Of a stretch of 64,000 nt of DNA, positions 43,691 through 55,412 are shown one piece after another. Position numbers and translations under genes: made by a program. Source of the stretch: Capra hircus (Eukaryota; Chordata; Mammalia; Artiodactyla; Bovidae); the NCBI RefSeq assembly GCF_001704415.2, contig NC_030826.1:29817324-29881323 (forward strand), given 5' to 3'. The notes beneath the pieces were generated by a model. It made no database searches and was not told the DNA's origin. It worked only from the letters and a program-made list of their open reading frames with translations. Each line of letters starts with the position of its first letter. Within the stretch, counting starts at the first letter, position 1.

Positions 43691-43946
43691 GGCTGCTGAC
43701 TGTGCTGGATCTTCACCGCTGTGCAAGTTTCCTCTAGTTGCGGTGAGCAGGGGCTGCTCTCTGGTTGTGGTACGTGGGCTTCTCATCCCACTGGTTTCTC
43801 TTGTTGTGGAGCCCCTCGGGTGTGTGGCTTCAGTAGCTGAGGTTCCTGGGCTCTAGAGCGCAGGCTCAGTAGTTGTGGCACATGGCCTTAGTTGTCCCAC
43901 GCATTGGCAGGCAGATTCTTTACCACTGAGCCGCCAAGGAAGCCCA
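43691..43946 (-). mobile_element. CHR-type SINE, reverse, long
   Basis: From 'tcctctagttgcggtgagc' (43731) through 'ctcagtagttgtggcaca' to 'tttaccactgagccgccaagg'. The left end, near 43691-43720, is uncertain. Confidence 0.88.
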
Positions 43947-44815
43947 GGAACAGCTTTTATTTTAATAAAGAGAGACTTGATGAGACCATAGATAACAGCA
44001 TGTGGACTGGTCCGCAGGACGGCCAAGCCATGACTGGAAGCTTGGAGCTTTGGTTACCCTCACATTACCTGCCCTGACCTCCAGAGAAGGGGGAAGGGCT
44101 GATGACTGACTGAGTTCAGTCACCAATGAGCTGATGCTTTTATCCATTGTTCCTATGTGATGAAACCTCCAAGGACCCCCCAGAAAACAGGGTTCACAGA
44201 GTTTCTGGGTTGATGAACGCACTGAGATACTGTGTAAGGGTGTGTGCCCGGAGCAGACAGGAGGCTCCCTGTATCTCTGCCTTCACTCCCCTTGACCTGT
44301 GAAAGTGAAAGTCGCTCAGTCATGTCTGACTCTTTGTAACCCCATGGGCTATACAGTACATGAAATTCTCCAGGCCAGAATACTGGAGTGGGTAGCTTTC
44401 CCCTTCTCCAGGGGATCTTCCCAACCCAGGGATTAAACCCAGGTCTCCTGCATTGCACACGGATTCTTACCAGCTGAGCCACCAGGGAAGCCCCACCCGC
44501 CCTTGACCTGTACACATCTCCTATAAGACTGTTCCTGAATTACATCTTTATAATAAACTGGTGACAGTAGCTGAAGCATGTTTCTAAGTTCTGTGAGCTG
44601 TTCCGGCAAATTATTGAGCTGAGAAGGGGTCATGGGAACTCTGTGTTTACAGCCAGTGGTCAGCAGTCGGGGGAAGGGGCATTGGCATCTGCAGTGGGGG
44701 CAGCCCTTTACCCATGGGATCTGACATGGGCTCCAGGTGGGCATTGACGACACCCAGTTGGTAAACAGAGAGCATGGGAAACCCACACACTTGGCGGTAG
44801 AAGTTTTGTGAGTAA
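43947..44815 (+). mobile_element. Old LTR-like repeat, split by a Bov-tA
   Basis: Ordered blocks 'agagtttctgggttgatgaacg' (44198), 'agactgttcctgaattacatctttataataaactgg' (44526-44561), 'agttctgtgagctgttccgg' (44588), 'ggtcatgggaactctgtg' (44629), 'cccacacacttgg' (44780) match a dispersed retrotransposon-type repeat with a polyadenylation-like 'aataaa' word. Name uncertain. Confidence 0.55.
44301..44499 (-). mobile_element. Bov-tA SINE with 12-bp TSD
   Basis: Reverse copy from 'gaaagtgaaagtcgctcag' to 'agctgagccaccagggaagcccc'. Perfect 'cccttgacctgt' at 44289-44300 and 44500-44511. Confidence 0.95.
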
Positions 44816-45794
44816 ACACAGCTCATTGAGAGCACGGGAGAACCATTTTCCAGGGCCTGCAAGCCATGGTCTGCAGCAGACTCACAGGGTAGCCGTGTCT
44901 CGGAACTCAGCTACGTGGGGAGCAGCGTCCCCTTGGTTACTACACAGCCATCCCCCTCTGTCTCCAGGACAGCACTGGGTATGCAGGTCTAGATTTGATG
45001 CTGGAGCTGAGTTGGAGTCCTGGCCAGGGCTGGCTCTCCCTTCAGGTCTGTCTGAGGGCAGGGAGGGGAGGGCTGTGTGGTGCTCTGTCCCCTGCCAGGG
45101 GACCCTCAGAAGCTTCCTGAAAGCCCACCACTAGGCTCTGGTACTCTGAGCCAGTGCTGATGGAATCCTGGCCCAGGCAGGGCTTGCCAGAGGATCTGTA
45201 AACCTTCCGTGGGCACTGACAGCGGCCTCTTCAACATCTTCCCTCTGGCTGCAGGGAGAGTGTGGTCTGTGCTTCTCAGAAACAGTGATAGGCTTGTAAC
45301 CAGGTGATGCAGGTTCGAGTGCAGGGCTCTCTCCTCTGTCACTGAGCCCTATCCCCTGCTGACCCTGCAGGCTGGTCCTCATGTGCCCGAACACCCATCC
45401 TGGAGGCAGGCAGCAGGTATCTCTTTGGACACTTGCTGCTCCCTGGGGACTCTACTCCATAGCAAAGTGCTGACCACAGAGGGACTCTGACAGACAGGTG
45501 TTAGGTGAGCAAGTGAAAAGATGAGAAGAGGTGTGGAAATGCTCCTTCTGATGCTTGGTGAGGGCATGTGGGCAGCGGAGTGGGGGTCCTGGTGCTGTGG
45601 GGCTGATGATGAGGGGTGATGGATGAAGCACCAAAGGTACCAAGTTCATGGTTCCTTCTTCCCTCATTTCCCCAAGCCAGCTCTGTAGAAATGTTCTTGA
45701 GGCAGAGAATCTCAACGCACTTCAGGACCAGAGAAAATGGGATTTTCTGCAGAAGTTATCAGGTACCTAAGGTTCCAGTGAACACAGAGGAAAG
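44816..45794. other. Unique GC-rich sequence
   Basis: No repeat recognised. Overlapping 60-108 codon frames on both strands have no known domain. Confidence 0.45.
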
Positions 45795-46010
45795 AGGGGC
45801 AGACTTGGCTCCTTTCTATCTACTCCTCATTAGCTGGGTGACTTTGAGTATGTCAGGGAACCTGTCTGAGCTTCCTTTGCCTCATTTCTAGAATGAGAGT
45901 TGAGATAGTTTACAACCCAGCATTGGGACCCACTTGGAGGTCCGAATGAGCCTGTAGATGGTACCCTATAAACCTGTGGATGCTCTGCAGTGACAGCTAA
46001 CTCCATAACT
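45795..46010 (+). mobile_element. MIR SINE, sense
   Basis: 'tagctgggtgactttgagtatg' (45832), 'gagcttcctttgcctcatttctagaatgag' (45868-45897), then weak 'ggacccacttggaggtc'. Confidence 0.75.
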
Positions 46011-46084
46011 TTCTCTGTTTTAAGGCTGTGGTCCTCACATACTTATTTTACCTAAACAGCCTTGATGTGGGCTTGAGGCAGAGA

Positions 46085-46285
46085 GTGCATGCGTGCTCAG
46101 TTGCTAAGTTGTGTCCCTTTGGGGACACATGGACTAACCCGCCACACTCCTCTGTCCCAGGCAAGAATACTGGAGTGGGTTGCCATTTCCTTCTCCAGAG
46201 GACCTTCCTGACCCAGGGACCAAACCTGAGTCTTGCATCTCCTGCATTGGCAGGTGGATTCTTTACCACGGTGACACCTGGGGAG
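46085..46285 (-). mobile_element. Bov-tA SINE
   Basis: Reverse copy with a shortened tail ('gttgtgtccctttggggac') and head complement 'gattctttaccacggtgacacc'. Several small indels versus neighbours. Confidence 0.9.
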
Positions 46286-46983
46286 CCTGGGGAAGGGTAT
46301 ATTGGGACCTTCAGGAGCAGCAAAGGAAGTCATTGGAGGGGAGGGGGACCGGAGACAGTGAACCCCCAGGGCTCACGAGGCGTGTCCTACAGATGCCACC
46401 CTGGGATGTCCACGCTCACCTTGGCCCTATGACGAAGTTTCTTCACCTCCCACACTCAGGACTCGTGAGGGCCGATGAGGTGGGGGAGGGGAGAAGCCCC
46501 TCCACCTTCTGTTCTGCTGGGGGATGAGACAGGAGCCCGGCCGAGAGCAAGCCTTTCCCTGACCCTCTCCCAGGACCATCCTGCAATTAAAGGCCTGACA
46601 GGTGCCATCTGTCCTGTCCTCCTCCTGTCGCCCAGGGCGCAGGGATTCGGCGCTGGCACACTGTGATACTCTGCAGTGCCTGTGTCGCCTCTGATTTCTT
46701 CCAGAAAGTCATTAAACAGACCCGTGTGGGAGCTGCTCCAGCGTCTGCAAACTTCCTCCAGGGCAAGAGCGCAGAGGTGGTAAGAGCACGCTAGGATTCC
46801 TCAAGCTCAAGGGAGCCGGAGCCTGTGCACGGCGAGGCGGGAGGTGTGTGGGGTCAGAGAGGAGGAGCCAGACCTAAACCCACTCGGAGTCATCTTCTCT
46901 TTCCTCCACGGCTCCTCCATCTGAGGCTGAGCCCCAGAGCTTCCCAAGGACCCCAGATCACACAGAGGATTAGAGTTTAGCCT
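46286..46983. other. Unique GC-rich sequence
   Basis: No repeat recognised. A 115-codon plus frame (46180-46527) begins inside the SINE. Nothing exon-like stands out. Confidence 0.45.
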
Positions 46984-47078
46984 AGGTTTTCCCTCATAAC
47001 TCAGTGAAGAATCCACCTGCAATGCAGGAAACCCCGGTTCGATTCCTGGATCGGGAAGATTCACTGGAGAGGGGCTAG
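46984..47078 (+). mobile_element. Bov-tA head fragment
   Basis: Sense head from 'ttttccctcataactcag' to 'aagattcactggagagggg', then cut off where the next copy begins. Confidence 0.85.
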
Positions 47079-47082
47079 GCTA

Positions 47083-47275
47083 CGCTAGTGGTAAAGAACC
47101 CACCTCCCAATGCAGGAGATGCAGGTTTGATTCCTGGGTCAGGAAGACTGCCTGGAGCAGGCTGTGACAACCCAAACCAGTGTTCCTGCCTGGAAAAATT
47201 CCATGGACAGAGGAGCCTGGCGGGCCATAGTCCATGGAGTGCAAAGAGTCAGACACAACTAAAGTGGCTTAGCGT
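47083..47275 (+). mobile_element. Bov-tA SINE, adjacent second copy
   Basis: Sense copy starting inside the alternative head ('gctagtggtaaagaaccc', as at 30282) and ending 'actaaagtggcttagcg'. Probably inserted into or joined to the fragment directly before it. Confidence 0.9.
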
Positions 47276-48338
47276 GTGTGCCAGGGGATGAGCGATGAGT
47301 GGGAACGGAATGTGGAGATGAGCAGGTTGTCCTACAGACAGCTGGACTCCTGCCCCCTGGGACCCTGGGCACTTGCCCCATGACAGCTCCCTTGGGAGGT
47401 GGAAGGGGACTTTGACCAGCTGTTACTAGCACCTGCTGCATTAGTTCCTGGCTCTTCTGGGCCGCACCCACATGTGATTGGGCAAAACCCCAAGGCAGTA
47501 AGGGAAGCAGACACCTGCCATGCTCACGTGTGAAGCTGGCACCTCTGAGATGTGTCTGTCACAGCTGCATGGAGAACAGGGGCCTAGAGATGCGGTGTGG
47601 TGGGTAAGACGTTATCAGTGACAGGGAGCCAGCGTGCTTCCTGGGACACCTGGCTTCTCCATCTAGGCACAGGGAGGGGAGGACTCCTTTTTCCCCACAG
47701 ACTCTCCGATTTCCTTTGTGAATCAGCCCACGGGTTCTGGGTTCCAGGCTGGCTGTGCTTGGCTGGGGACAGGGAGGCGCCACTGAACGTCTTCTTGTGA
47801 CTTTCCTACCTGGGCTCTGGGACAGCCGTGTCCCACTGCCGTGCTGCCGCTGCTCTGCCCACCTTTCTTATAAATGGGCTCCTGAAGGACAAGCAGCCAT
47901 CACTGCTTCACCTCTGTTCCCTGAGCTCCTGGAGAACTCAGAGAAATTGCTGGTTCAATGTTTATTCACTGGTGCATCCAGCAGTGGCCACGGCGGAAAG
48001 TGCTTTTACTCGTGACCATGGATTGAGCAGCAGGTAGCAAGGTCTGAGCTTTAGGCAACCTTGGAAGAGAACTGATGGAGAGCCATTGGGCCACCTCTCT
48101 TGGAAGAGAGGTGTCCACTGGGGACCACTGCAATGACCCAAGAAGAGGTAATCGAGACCTGGCATCCAGGTGCAGATAGGAATGATGTAGGAAGATGCAG
48201 GGTCGAGATGGACGCTTTTGGACTCAGCCTCTGATGTGGGTAGCAGGGGTTGCAGTGGGTGGAGGGCAGCTACATGGTCCCTGGCAGCTGCACACAGACC
48301 AGTCAGTGGAGTGGCGCCCTTCTGCTGTTCAAGATGCT
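47276..48338. other. Unique sequence with weak L2-like 3' end
   Basis: 47905-47990 ('ctgttccctgagctcctggagaactcagag', 'tttattcactggtgcatccagcag') weakly resembles the terminal L2 block. Otherwise nothing recognised. Confidence 0.4.
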
Positions 48339-48553
48339 GTGAAAAGTTAAAGTGTTAGTTGCTCAGTCGTGTCCAACTAGTTGTGACCCCATGGATTGTA
48401 GCCCACCAGGCTCCCCTGTCATGGAATTCTCCAGGCAAGAATACTAGAGTGGCTAGCCATTCCCTTCTCCAGGGGATCTTCCTGACCCAGGGATTGAACC
48501 TGGGTCTCATGCATTGCAGGCAGATTCTTTCCCATCTGAGCCCCCAGGGACGC
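48339..48553 (-). mobile_element. Bov-tA SINE
   Basis: Reverse copy from 'aagtgttagttgctcagtc' to 'tcccatctgagcccccagg'. The head complement carries two substitutions in its closing box. Confidence 0.93.
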
Positions 48554-48869
48554 TCTGCAGGTGTTGGGGTGTCACCATCGCCCTCCTCCTCCCAGCTCCA
48601 TAATTCTTTGGGCCTCTGGCCCCAGTGTGATGAGCCAGGAAGCAACCACTAGTGGAAAACCAATCTAGACCCTGTATCCTAGAGCCGCGGCTGCTTGGCA
48701 GGTACCCTTAATCCCAGAAGGCTTTTAAGGAAAAATTTACCAGTCTTTTAATTGGCTGTTCTGTGATTTGAGGTTCAAGGTGACTTTGAATTTTAACAGA
48801 CAGTGCCAGTCTTGTTCCCTTGCAAACTAGTACAGAAACTGCAAAGAGATACATGAAGATGGTGAGCTG
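48554..48869. other. Unassigned sequence
   Basis: Nothing recognised. Confidence 0.4.
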
Positions 48870-49560
48870 ATTAAATGATTGCAAAACTGGGAATAACCTA
48901 AAACTGTAATGACAGGGATTAGTGAATTAATTGAGTGATGTACATAAAAGTAAAAACATCGATGTGTATTACTTACAATACTGTTAAAAATTTTTTTTTC
49001 TTAATTTTTTTTTGCCACACCATGCAGAATCTTAGTTCCTCAACCAAGGATCAAACTTGTGCCCATTGCAGTAGAAGGACAGACTCTTAACCGCTGGACT
49101 GCCAGTGATGTCTCCTAAAATATTTGTTTAAATAGGGGCAATAGAGATACCCAACAATAAGGGATTCACTAAAACAAACCAACCCCCAGATGTGTATGGT
49201 CCCATCCAGACAGTAGAAAATAATGAGGCACCAAGTTACCCACCCCCCATCCCATTAAACACGTTGGCGTGTGTATGTGTTGACACGAACGTCTGTTCAT
49301 AATATATTGAATGAAGTGAGCAAATTAGGAGTTAGTACACACACCATGATCAAATTGTTTTCACTATAATTATTTCAGTGTGAGTGAAAAGATCTAGAAT
49401 AATCATCTCCAAATGTTTACTGGAGTTATTTCAATAGGATTATGAGCGATTCACCCCCTTTTGTAGGGGGGTGGTCTGTGGTTTCTATTTTTTTCTACAT
49501 AAATTATGTTTCCTTTGTGTGTATAATAATTTTTAAAAAGTTTTGGGGGATAACTCAAAA
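48870..49560 (+). mobile_element. Old L1 3' end, sense, split by a CHR SINE
   Basis: 'aaaactgggaataacctaaaac' (48882) is the classic ORF2 C-terminal to 3' UTR text; later 'agtagaaaataatgaggcacc' (49211), 'acacaccatgatcaaattg' (49339), 'aggattatgagcgattcaccc' (49435). The only clearly forward L1 in the window. Confidence 0.75.
48985..49113 (-). mobile_element. CHR-type SINE, reverse
   Basis: T-rich start, 'gccacaccatgcagaatctt' (49013), head complement 'cttaaccgctggactgccag' (49086). Confidence 0.85.
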
Positions 49561-50204
49561 TTAGCAGCCCTCTCAATGTTTACACAGTATGATCTAGTTA
49601 TATTCTGCTCACCCTGCAATAAGATAAAAAAGTCTAACAGCTGCCACAGCCAGAAAGACTTTCTGCCAGGATTCCTTCCCAGCCCTCTTCTCCCCTGTAT
49701 TTCAGGAGAGTGTAGGGATTAAGGGTGCAGGTGGAAGTGGGGTGAGGTCCAAGGATTTGGCCAGTAGGAGCCCAGAGGACATTTTCCCTCTTGGTATTTA
49801 ATGGCCATGAAGAGGGAGAAGTTCTGGCTTGGAAATGTGGACTTGGGACCCGGGTTCAAAGGCCTTTGTTGGTTCAGGAAACAGAGAAAAATATTCAAGC
49901 TGGAGCTTGGGTAGAAGTAAGACAGGACTTGCCAGAAAAGTCAGGAAAGTTCCAGAGTTGCTAGTAAAGAAGGCCCAAGAGAGAGACAAAGGCACACCCT
50001 TGCTAGAAGCTAATTGCTACTCTAATTGTGTCAAGCTAATTAAGTAATGTAACTGGGTGCCTGTGTTTTGCCTGCCTGTACGTAGCTCCCTTTACCATTT
50101 CAAACCTTGAGAGCACGTGAATTCTCGTTGATTCCATAAGCGTAAGGATATAAGCTTGAGCAGAGATGGATTGGGGATGAGCAGTGGCTTGGGGATTTGT
50201 GAAG
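49561..50204. other. Unassigned sequence
   Basis: No repeat or gene recognised. Confidence 0.45.
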
Positions 50205-50845
50205 TGTATCAGTTATCTATTACTGGGTGACAGGCAATCCCATAACTTAGTAAATTAAAACAACAACACATCATTGTTTTTTGCAGAACTGAGGTTGCTG
50301 AATGGCTTTTGCCTGTGCTAACCCCTGTGGTTGCATTGGCTGGCAGGGTGGTTGGGGGCTGGGCTTGTCTTTCCTGTGATCCCACCATTCAAATTTAGGC
50401 CTGTCTAGGTTTCCTTGAAAATGAAAGTGTTAGTCACTCAGTTGTGTCCAACTTGTTGCAGCCCCAGGCTCCTCTGTCCATGGGATTCTGGAGGCAAGAA
50501 TACTGGAGTGGGTTGCTATTTCCTTCTCCAGGGGATCTTCCTGACCCAGGGATTGAACCCTGGTCTCCTGCATTGCAGGTGGATTCTTTACTGTCTGAAT
50601 CACCAGAGACACCCTTACAGAGTGGCTGAAGAGCCCAGAAAAGGCTAAAGTGAAGCTTCCAAGCCATTGAAAGCCCTGATCAGACCCAGCAGAGTGTTGC
50701 TTCTGCTTCACGGTGTTGCCCCAACCATGTTATGAGGCCAGTCCAGGTTCGGGGGAGGGAGAGCTGACGCTCCATCTTGATGGAGTCAACAGTGCAGGTA
50801 GAGGGAAGGGAGAGATTGTTGATGACCGTCTTCATAGACCATCCA
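50205..50845 (+). mobile_element. LTR-like relic (MaLR/ERVL type), split by a Bov-tA
   Basis: 'tcagttatctattactgggtgacagg' (50209) and 'cataacttagtaaattaaaacaacaaca' (50242) match the start of a common old LTR-like repeat. After the SINE the text only loosely follows the family ('catcttgatggagtcaac' 50774). Confidence 0.55.
50420..50612 (-). mobile_element. Bov-tA SINE
   Basis: Reverse copy from 'atgaaagtgttagtcactcag' to 'ctgtctgaatcaccagagac', with a 20-base deletion in the tail ('gttgcagccccaggctcc'). Confidence 0.93.
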
Positions 50846-51365
50846 GCGCAGAAAGCCTCCAAGATCACATCCATTGCTAAGAGATGACACCCCGGTTACA
50901 AGAAGGTCCCCTAACAAGGCTGGGCTCACGGAATTCTTTGGCAGCACATCACTGGACTACTGGATATGCAGGAGTCCTGCATATCCAGGACTGGTCCCAG
51001 CTAGTCTTCATGAGCATAAAAATGAAAAAAAAAAAAAGAAAGGTGCTGGTGTTATAAAGGCTGGGGCCCCTGGAACACTGCTGGTCAGCGGGGCTGGTCC
51101 AACATGCCTCCCAGCCAGGTGGGATGCTGCCCCGAGACCCCTCCGAAGTCTCGCCTGTGGGTGAGACTTGGTGAATGGTGGCAGCCGATCTGCCCCACGT
51201 CCTGGAGGACAGTGATGTTGATCAGGATGCTGAGATGCACTCAGATACAGGCAACAGGGATGGGGAGGTCTTTTGGGGACCAAGGGCTGGTTTTGTCTCA
51301 GGGCCCATGCCCCCAGCATTCTATGGTATTATCTCAACAACAAACAGTAATGGTGATTGATGAGG
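50846..51365. other. Unassigned sequence
   Basis: No repeat recognised, apart from a run of 13 A near 51026-51038. 50960-50990 carries 'ggatatgcaggagtcctgcatatcc', an inverted repeat with 11-base arms (50961-50985). Confidence 0.5.
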
Positions 51366-51565
51366 ATGGTGGTGGTGGTGGTGAAGGCTGCATATGTCTT
51401 GACTATTGGAATCCTCAAAACAACCCTATAAAGAAGATACTCCTGGGAGGCCCATTTGGCAAATGAGAAAACCGAGGCATAGAGAGGTTAAGTAGCCTTA
51501 AAGTTAAGATGGTGCTGCACTTTTAACCCGAACCTCCTGGCTCTGGAGTCTGTGCCCCGCTAACA
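51366..51565 (-). mobile_element. (GGT)n tract followed by a reversed MIR
   Basis: 'ggtggtggtggtggtg' at 51367-51382. MIR: 'aatcctcaaaacaaccctataaagaag' (51410), 'atgagaaaaccgaggcatagagaggttaagtagcc' (51464-51498). Confidence 0.85.
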
Positions 51566-51734
51566 GTCGAGGTCTTACTGTCCCCAATTTTGTGGTCCCA
51601 GCACCTTTGCTCCTAGGATGCTCTTTGCAATCTTATTAACAACAGATCATTATGAGGAAGACTAGCAATGGAGCTGTTGCTTACATTGGTTTCTCCCAAA
51701 AAGAATTTGCTGCATCCTCTGGGGGCGGTATTAA

Positions 51735-51943
51735 TGAGTCTCGTGGCTCAGATGGTAAAGAATCTGCCTGCAAAGTAGGAGACCTGGGTTCGATCCCTGG
51801 GTTGGGAAGATATGCTGGAGGAGGACATGGCAACCCACTCCAGTGTTCTTGCCTGGAGAATCCCCGTGGACAGAGGAGCCTGGCAGGCTACAGTCCATGG
51901 GGTCACAAAGAGTCAGACACGACTGAGTAACTAAGTACACGGC
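51735..51943 (+). mobile_element. Bov-tA SINE
   Basis: Sense copy from 'gagtctcgtggctcagatgg' (first head bases altered) to 'cgactgagtaactaagtac'. 51566-51734 before it shows nothing recognised. Confidence 0.93.
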
Positions 51944-54203
51944 AGTCCCTATGGAGTCTAGAATAAAGGGAAATAGACTTGAGGGCAGCAGGGTACTGAG
52001 CCCCAAACTACCCATCAGGAAGTGAGAGCCTTGAGCCCTGGAGACAGGTTACCAAGGGTTCATGCCTGAGGACAAACCAATGGACTGTGTTTTATCAGCC
52101 TGGCCAGCCCTGAAGCCGTAGGGGTAGGTGAGATGACTTCCATGGTTTCCCTGCCCCCACCCCCTCGCACCCCATGTTCCACCAGTGTTTCTGGAGGACA
52201 GGCAGTGGGTACCACCCCAAGGGGCTCTGCCACCTCCCCCAGCTGCCTGGCCCTGCTGTAGAGAAGAGCTCTGGGAGTCCCGAACCAGCCTGAGCCGTAG
52301 GGGAAGGATGGAGGCTGGGGACTCCTGCAACCAGCCGGCTCTGCCCTCTCCCATCCTGCCCAGAGCCTCCAAGAGGCCAGCATGCATCACCAGACCATCC
52401 TGTCTCTCTGGCTAATTGTCATCCAGCCTCTTGAATGAGCTCCCCACTGAAATCACTGCTGGAGTGGGAACTCCCTTCCTGCTTTGTTTCTTCCTTGCCA
52501 ACTCCAGACCCCCCCACCCCCACCCCAGAGGTCCTGCAACCACCCCAGGGCCCAGAGAGGCCAAGGTGTCTTCCGGAAAAGCTGGATCCACAGAGCTGCA
52601 GCCTTACGCCATAAAATATTAAATCACTGAAGAGCCAAAATCCTCTGGGAGGGGCAGCCTGTGAGGGGAGGGCTAGCCATCCATCACGAGGATGCTGAGA
52701 TCTAGGGGGAGAGAGTGGAAGAAGAAGGAAAGTGCCCAAGACCTGGGCAGCTCTCAGTCCATCGAACAGCCAGGCCTGGCTGGGGTGCTGGGGATTCAGG
52801 GAGGAAGGACTCAGTCAGCCGTCGGTGTCCAGGACACGATCTCTGATGATGAAGGCAGAGGACAGGAACGTTCCAAAGACACAGATGATTTTTCAAAACC
52901 TCATTCCCCATCAGCAGAAGAGTAACATCTCTGTACTAGTGAGTACAGGTTATGGGGTCGCCCCCCAAAAGAAACAACCAATCCCCCACCTGCTAGAGTC
53001 TAAGATGGACCTGGATTCTGATAGGAATTTTGTTAATTATTTTTGAAAGCCAAAGAATCCACAGTGTTTTCCATTTTTAAAAATCATGTTCTGAATGACA
53101 GAGGGAAGAGCCCTCGAAGGCACTTAGGCGAGGTTCAGATTTGGGGGTGAAAGCTCGCGTGGACTGACAGCGCAACGTCCTGCCAACCACACGGGGTTGG
53201 GCATTGGGAGGTCTGGTCCTGCTGTCGCTTCCTGTTCTGTCTTGGAGCAGGATGAACTGTACCTGGGACTCCCCTTGCCTATTTGCACGACTGGGTACAT
53301 ATAGAACGAGTGATTTTTCACATATCTTGTGTTGTTTTCTTGTAAGAGCCAGATAGTACCTGCTGGTGTTGGAGGATCTCCCGTGGAGGCGTGGGTTGGC
53401 AGCAGCTCACCATGGGGATGGAGACCCCAGCAGCAGCAGTCCCAGAAAGAGCCCCCTGGCCTAAGTCCTCCTGGAGGTCACCATCAACCCCTCCATACCC
53501 ACCATAGAGCCCTGTTTATATTTTTTTTCTCATGAGAAGAGACACATTCCTGGCAGAAACATTTATAGAAGGGCTGTTCCGTGCAGCAGTGGGCCACAAA
53601 TCCTGGCTGTGAACGCCACGGGAAGGTCGTACTTCTGGAAAGTTCGCCTTGCAGAGCAAGCCCCCCTCTGATGCTGGTTTTGAGGACACTCCTTGCCCCA
53701 CTTCCGATGTATTTTTCAAACTCTGCACCTTCTGCATCTCTGGAAACAGAACCAGGGGCAGCTGGGGCTGGGTGAGGACCTTGGGGCCTCCTGTCGAAGC
53801 CTCTCGCTTAACAGACCCAGGAGAACGAAGTGCCCGCACCCACTGCCCCACCCGCTGTGAGCAGCAGAGGACCGAACACAGGAGCTGACTTTACGCCTGG
53901 TTACAAAAGCGTGCCTAGACTCACACTGCTGGAACTCTCAACTCATTCAGATTCCTCTTTTCCCTCCTGTAGCTTGTCTGTGATTCTAGCTTGGAGCCAA
54001 ATTAATAATTTATTTAAGATAGTAGCTGAAAACCGTGCGTCATCCTGACGTAGCATCTGCAAGAGGGAGAGAGGAGCCCTCCCCTCCTTGTCTCGAGCTG
54101 GGCTCAGCCTCCAAATCAATTTTCCAGGTCCTCTTTAGGAGGCAGGGAACTGATACAATTGGTCCGAGTGCTGGGCATTTTTATCCAGTGTTCACGAGGC
54201 TTG
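51944..54203. other. Unique GC-rich sequence, 2.3 kb, the longest repeat-free stretch
   Basis: No repeat recognised. Frames of 104-113 codons on both strands overlap one another and none has a known motif. C-runs occur at 52509-52514. I looked for exon-like windows bounded by AG and GT and saw none better than background. Confidence 0.5.
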
Positions 54204-54803
54204 GTGACTTAGCCTGGGCCCCTCCAGAAAGCAGAGTCTGAAACCAGGGTTTACCTGGGGTGGTTCATCTGGGGACATGATCCCAATGGGTGGAGGATTG
54301 AGAGAATAAACAGGAAGGCGAGGAAGCTAATCCAGTGGTTAATGAGCTGGTGATAACTGTGGATAATGGGAACTCAGTCCTGCTGAGAACGTGGGAAAGG
54401 ACCCTGAAATTGCCTGCCTGCGATGCCGAACCAGGGTGTGTTTATCTCCCGAAGCCCATATTCAGAGGTGGTTAAATCGCCTCACCCCAGATTTGCACAT
54501 GGGCTGGAATGGCTGAGCAGGCTTCCACAACAGCTCAAAAAGCCCCGGGGCAGAAAGGAAGAGGTGCCAGGTGCAGCTGCAGTAAGAGGCTCTCCAGATA
54601 CACCTGTGTGCAGCCAGCCAGCTGCCATCGTCACGACCGGAGCAGAAATGAAGGATGAGAAAAAGCGGGGTGGGGCATGAGAAATGGTTGATACATTCAC
54701 ACACAAAAGCGAAAGCATTGCTTTCATTTTCTTTGCCCTCCTGTAGCTGAAACCTGGCCAGGGTTTGTGAGATCCTGAGATCTGGGTCCCCTCGACTTTA
54801 GGC
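54204..54803. other. Unassigned sequence, perhaps old repeat at its left edge
   Basis: 54225-54380 ('ccagggtttacctggggtggttcatctgg') has the feel of an old LTR-type repeat but I cannot name it. Nothing else recognised. Confidence 0.35.
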
Positions 54804-54983
54804 TAAAGCAGTGGTTCTCAGGCTTGAGCTGTATCAGAATTCCCTGGAGGGCTTGTTAAACCCTGTATGACTGGGCTCCATACTAGAGTTTCTCATCCCT
54901 TAAGACTTGATGGACCTGAGAATTTACATGTCTACCAAATTCCCCTGTGAGGCTGGTGCTACTGGTCTGAGAACCACGGTGGA
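54804..54983. mobile_element. MER5A-like hAT DNA transposon
   Basis: Short non-autonomous element with inverted ends: 'agcagtggttctcaggcttg' (54806) and 'actggtctgagaaccacgg' (54961). Central 'attccctggagggcttgttaaac' and 'gacctgagaatttacatg' fit MER5. Confidence 0.82.
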
Positions 54984-55026
54984 AGAATCACTGGGCTCAG
55001 TGATTAGTCTCAGCTCTGCTTACTGG

Positions 55027-55149
55027 TGATTTAGTTGCTGAGTTGTGTCCGACTCTTGCAACCCCATGGAATGTAGCCTGTCAGGTTCCTCTGTCCACGG
55101 GATTCTCTGGGCAAGAATACTGGAGTGGGCTGCCATTTCCTTCTCCAGC
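55027..55149 (-). mobile_element. Bov-A monomer SINE
   Basis: Reverse monomer from 'gatttagttgctgagttg' to 'ccatttccttctccag'. A 'ctgctta' word on both sides (55016, 55151) may be its duplication. Confidence 0.9.
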
Positions 55150-55186
55150 CCTGCTTAGTAAAGACTGATAAAATGGGGTTTCTGGC

Positions 55187-55403
55187 ACGCGCGTGTGTGC
55201 GTGTATGCCCTCGGTCGTGTCCAACTCTTTGCAACCCCATGGACTATAGTCCTCTAGACTCATCTGTCCATGGAATTCTCCAGGCAAGAATACCAGAGTG
55301 GGTTGCCATTTCCTTCTCCAGGGGATCTTCCCGATGCAGGGATTGAATCCACATCTCTTTCGTCCCCTGCCTTGGCAGGCGGATTCTTTACCACTAGCGC
55401 CAC
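55187..55403 (-). mobile_element. Bov-tA SINE with 8-bp TSD
   Basis: Reverse copy after a CG/TG-rich start ('cacgcgcgtgtgtgcgtg'), through to the head complement 'ttctttaccactagcgcc'. 'ttctggca' flanks it (55180-55187, 55405-55412). Confidence 0.92.
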
Positions 55404-55412
55404 TTCTGGCAT

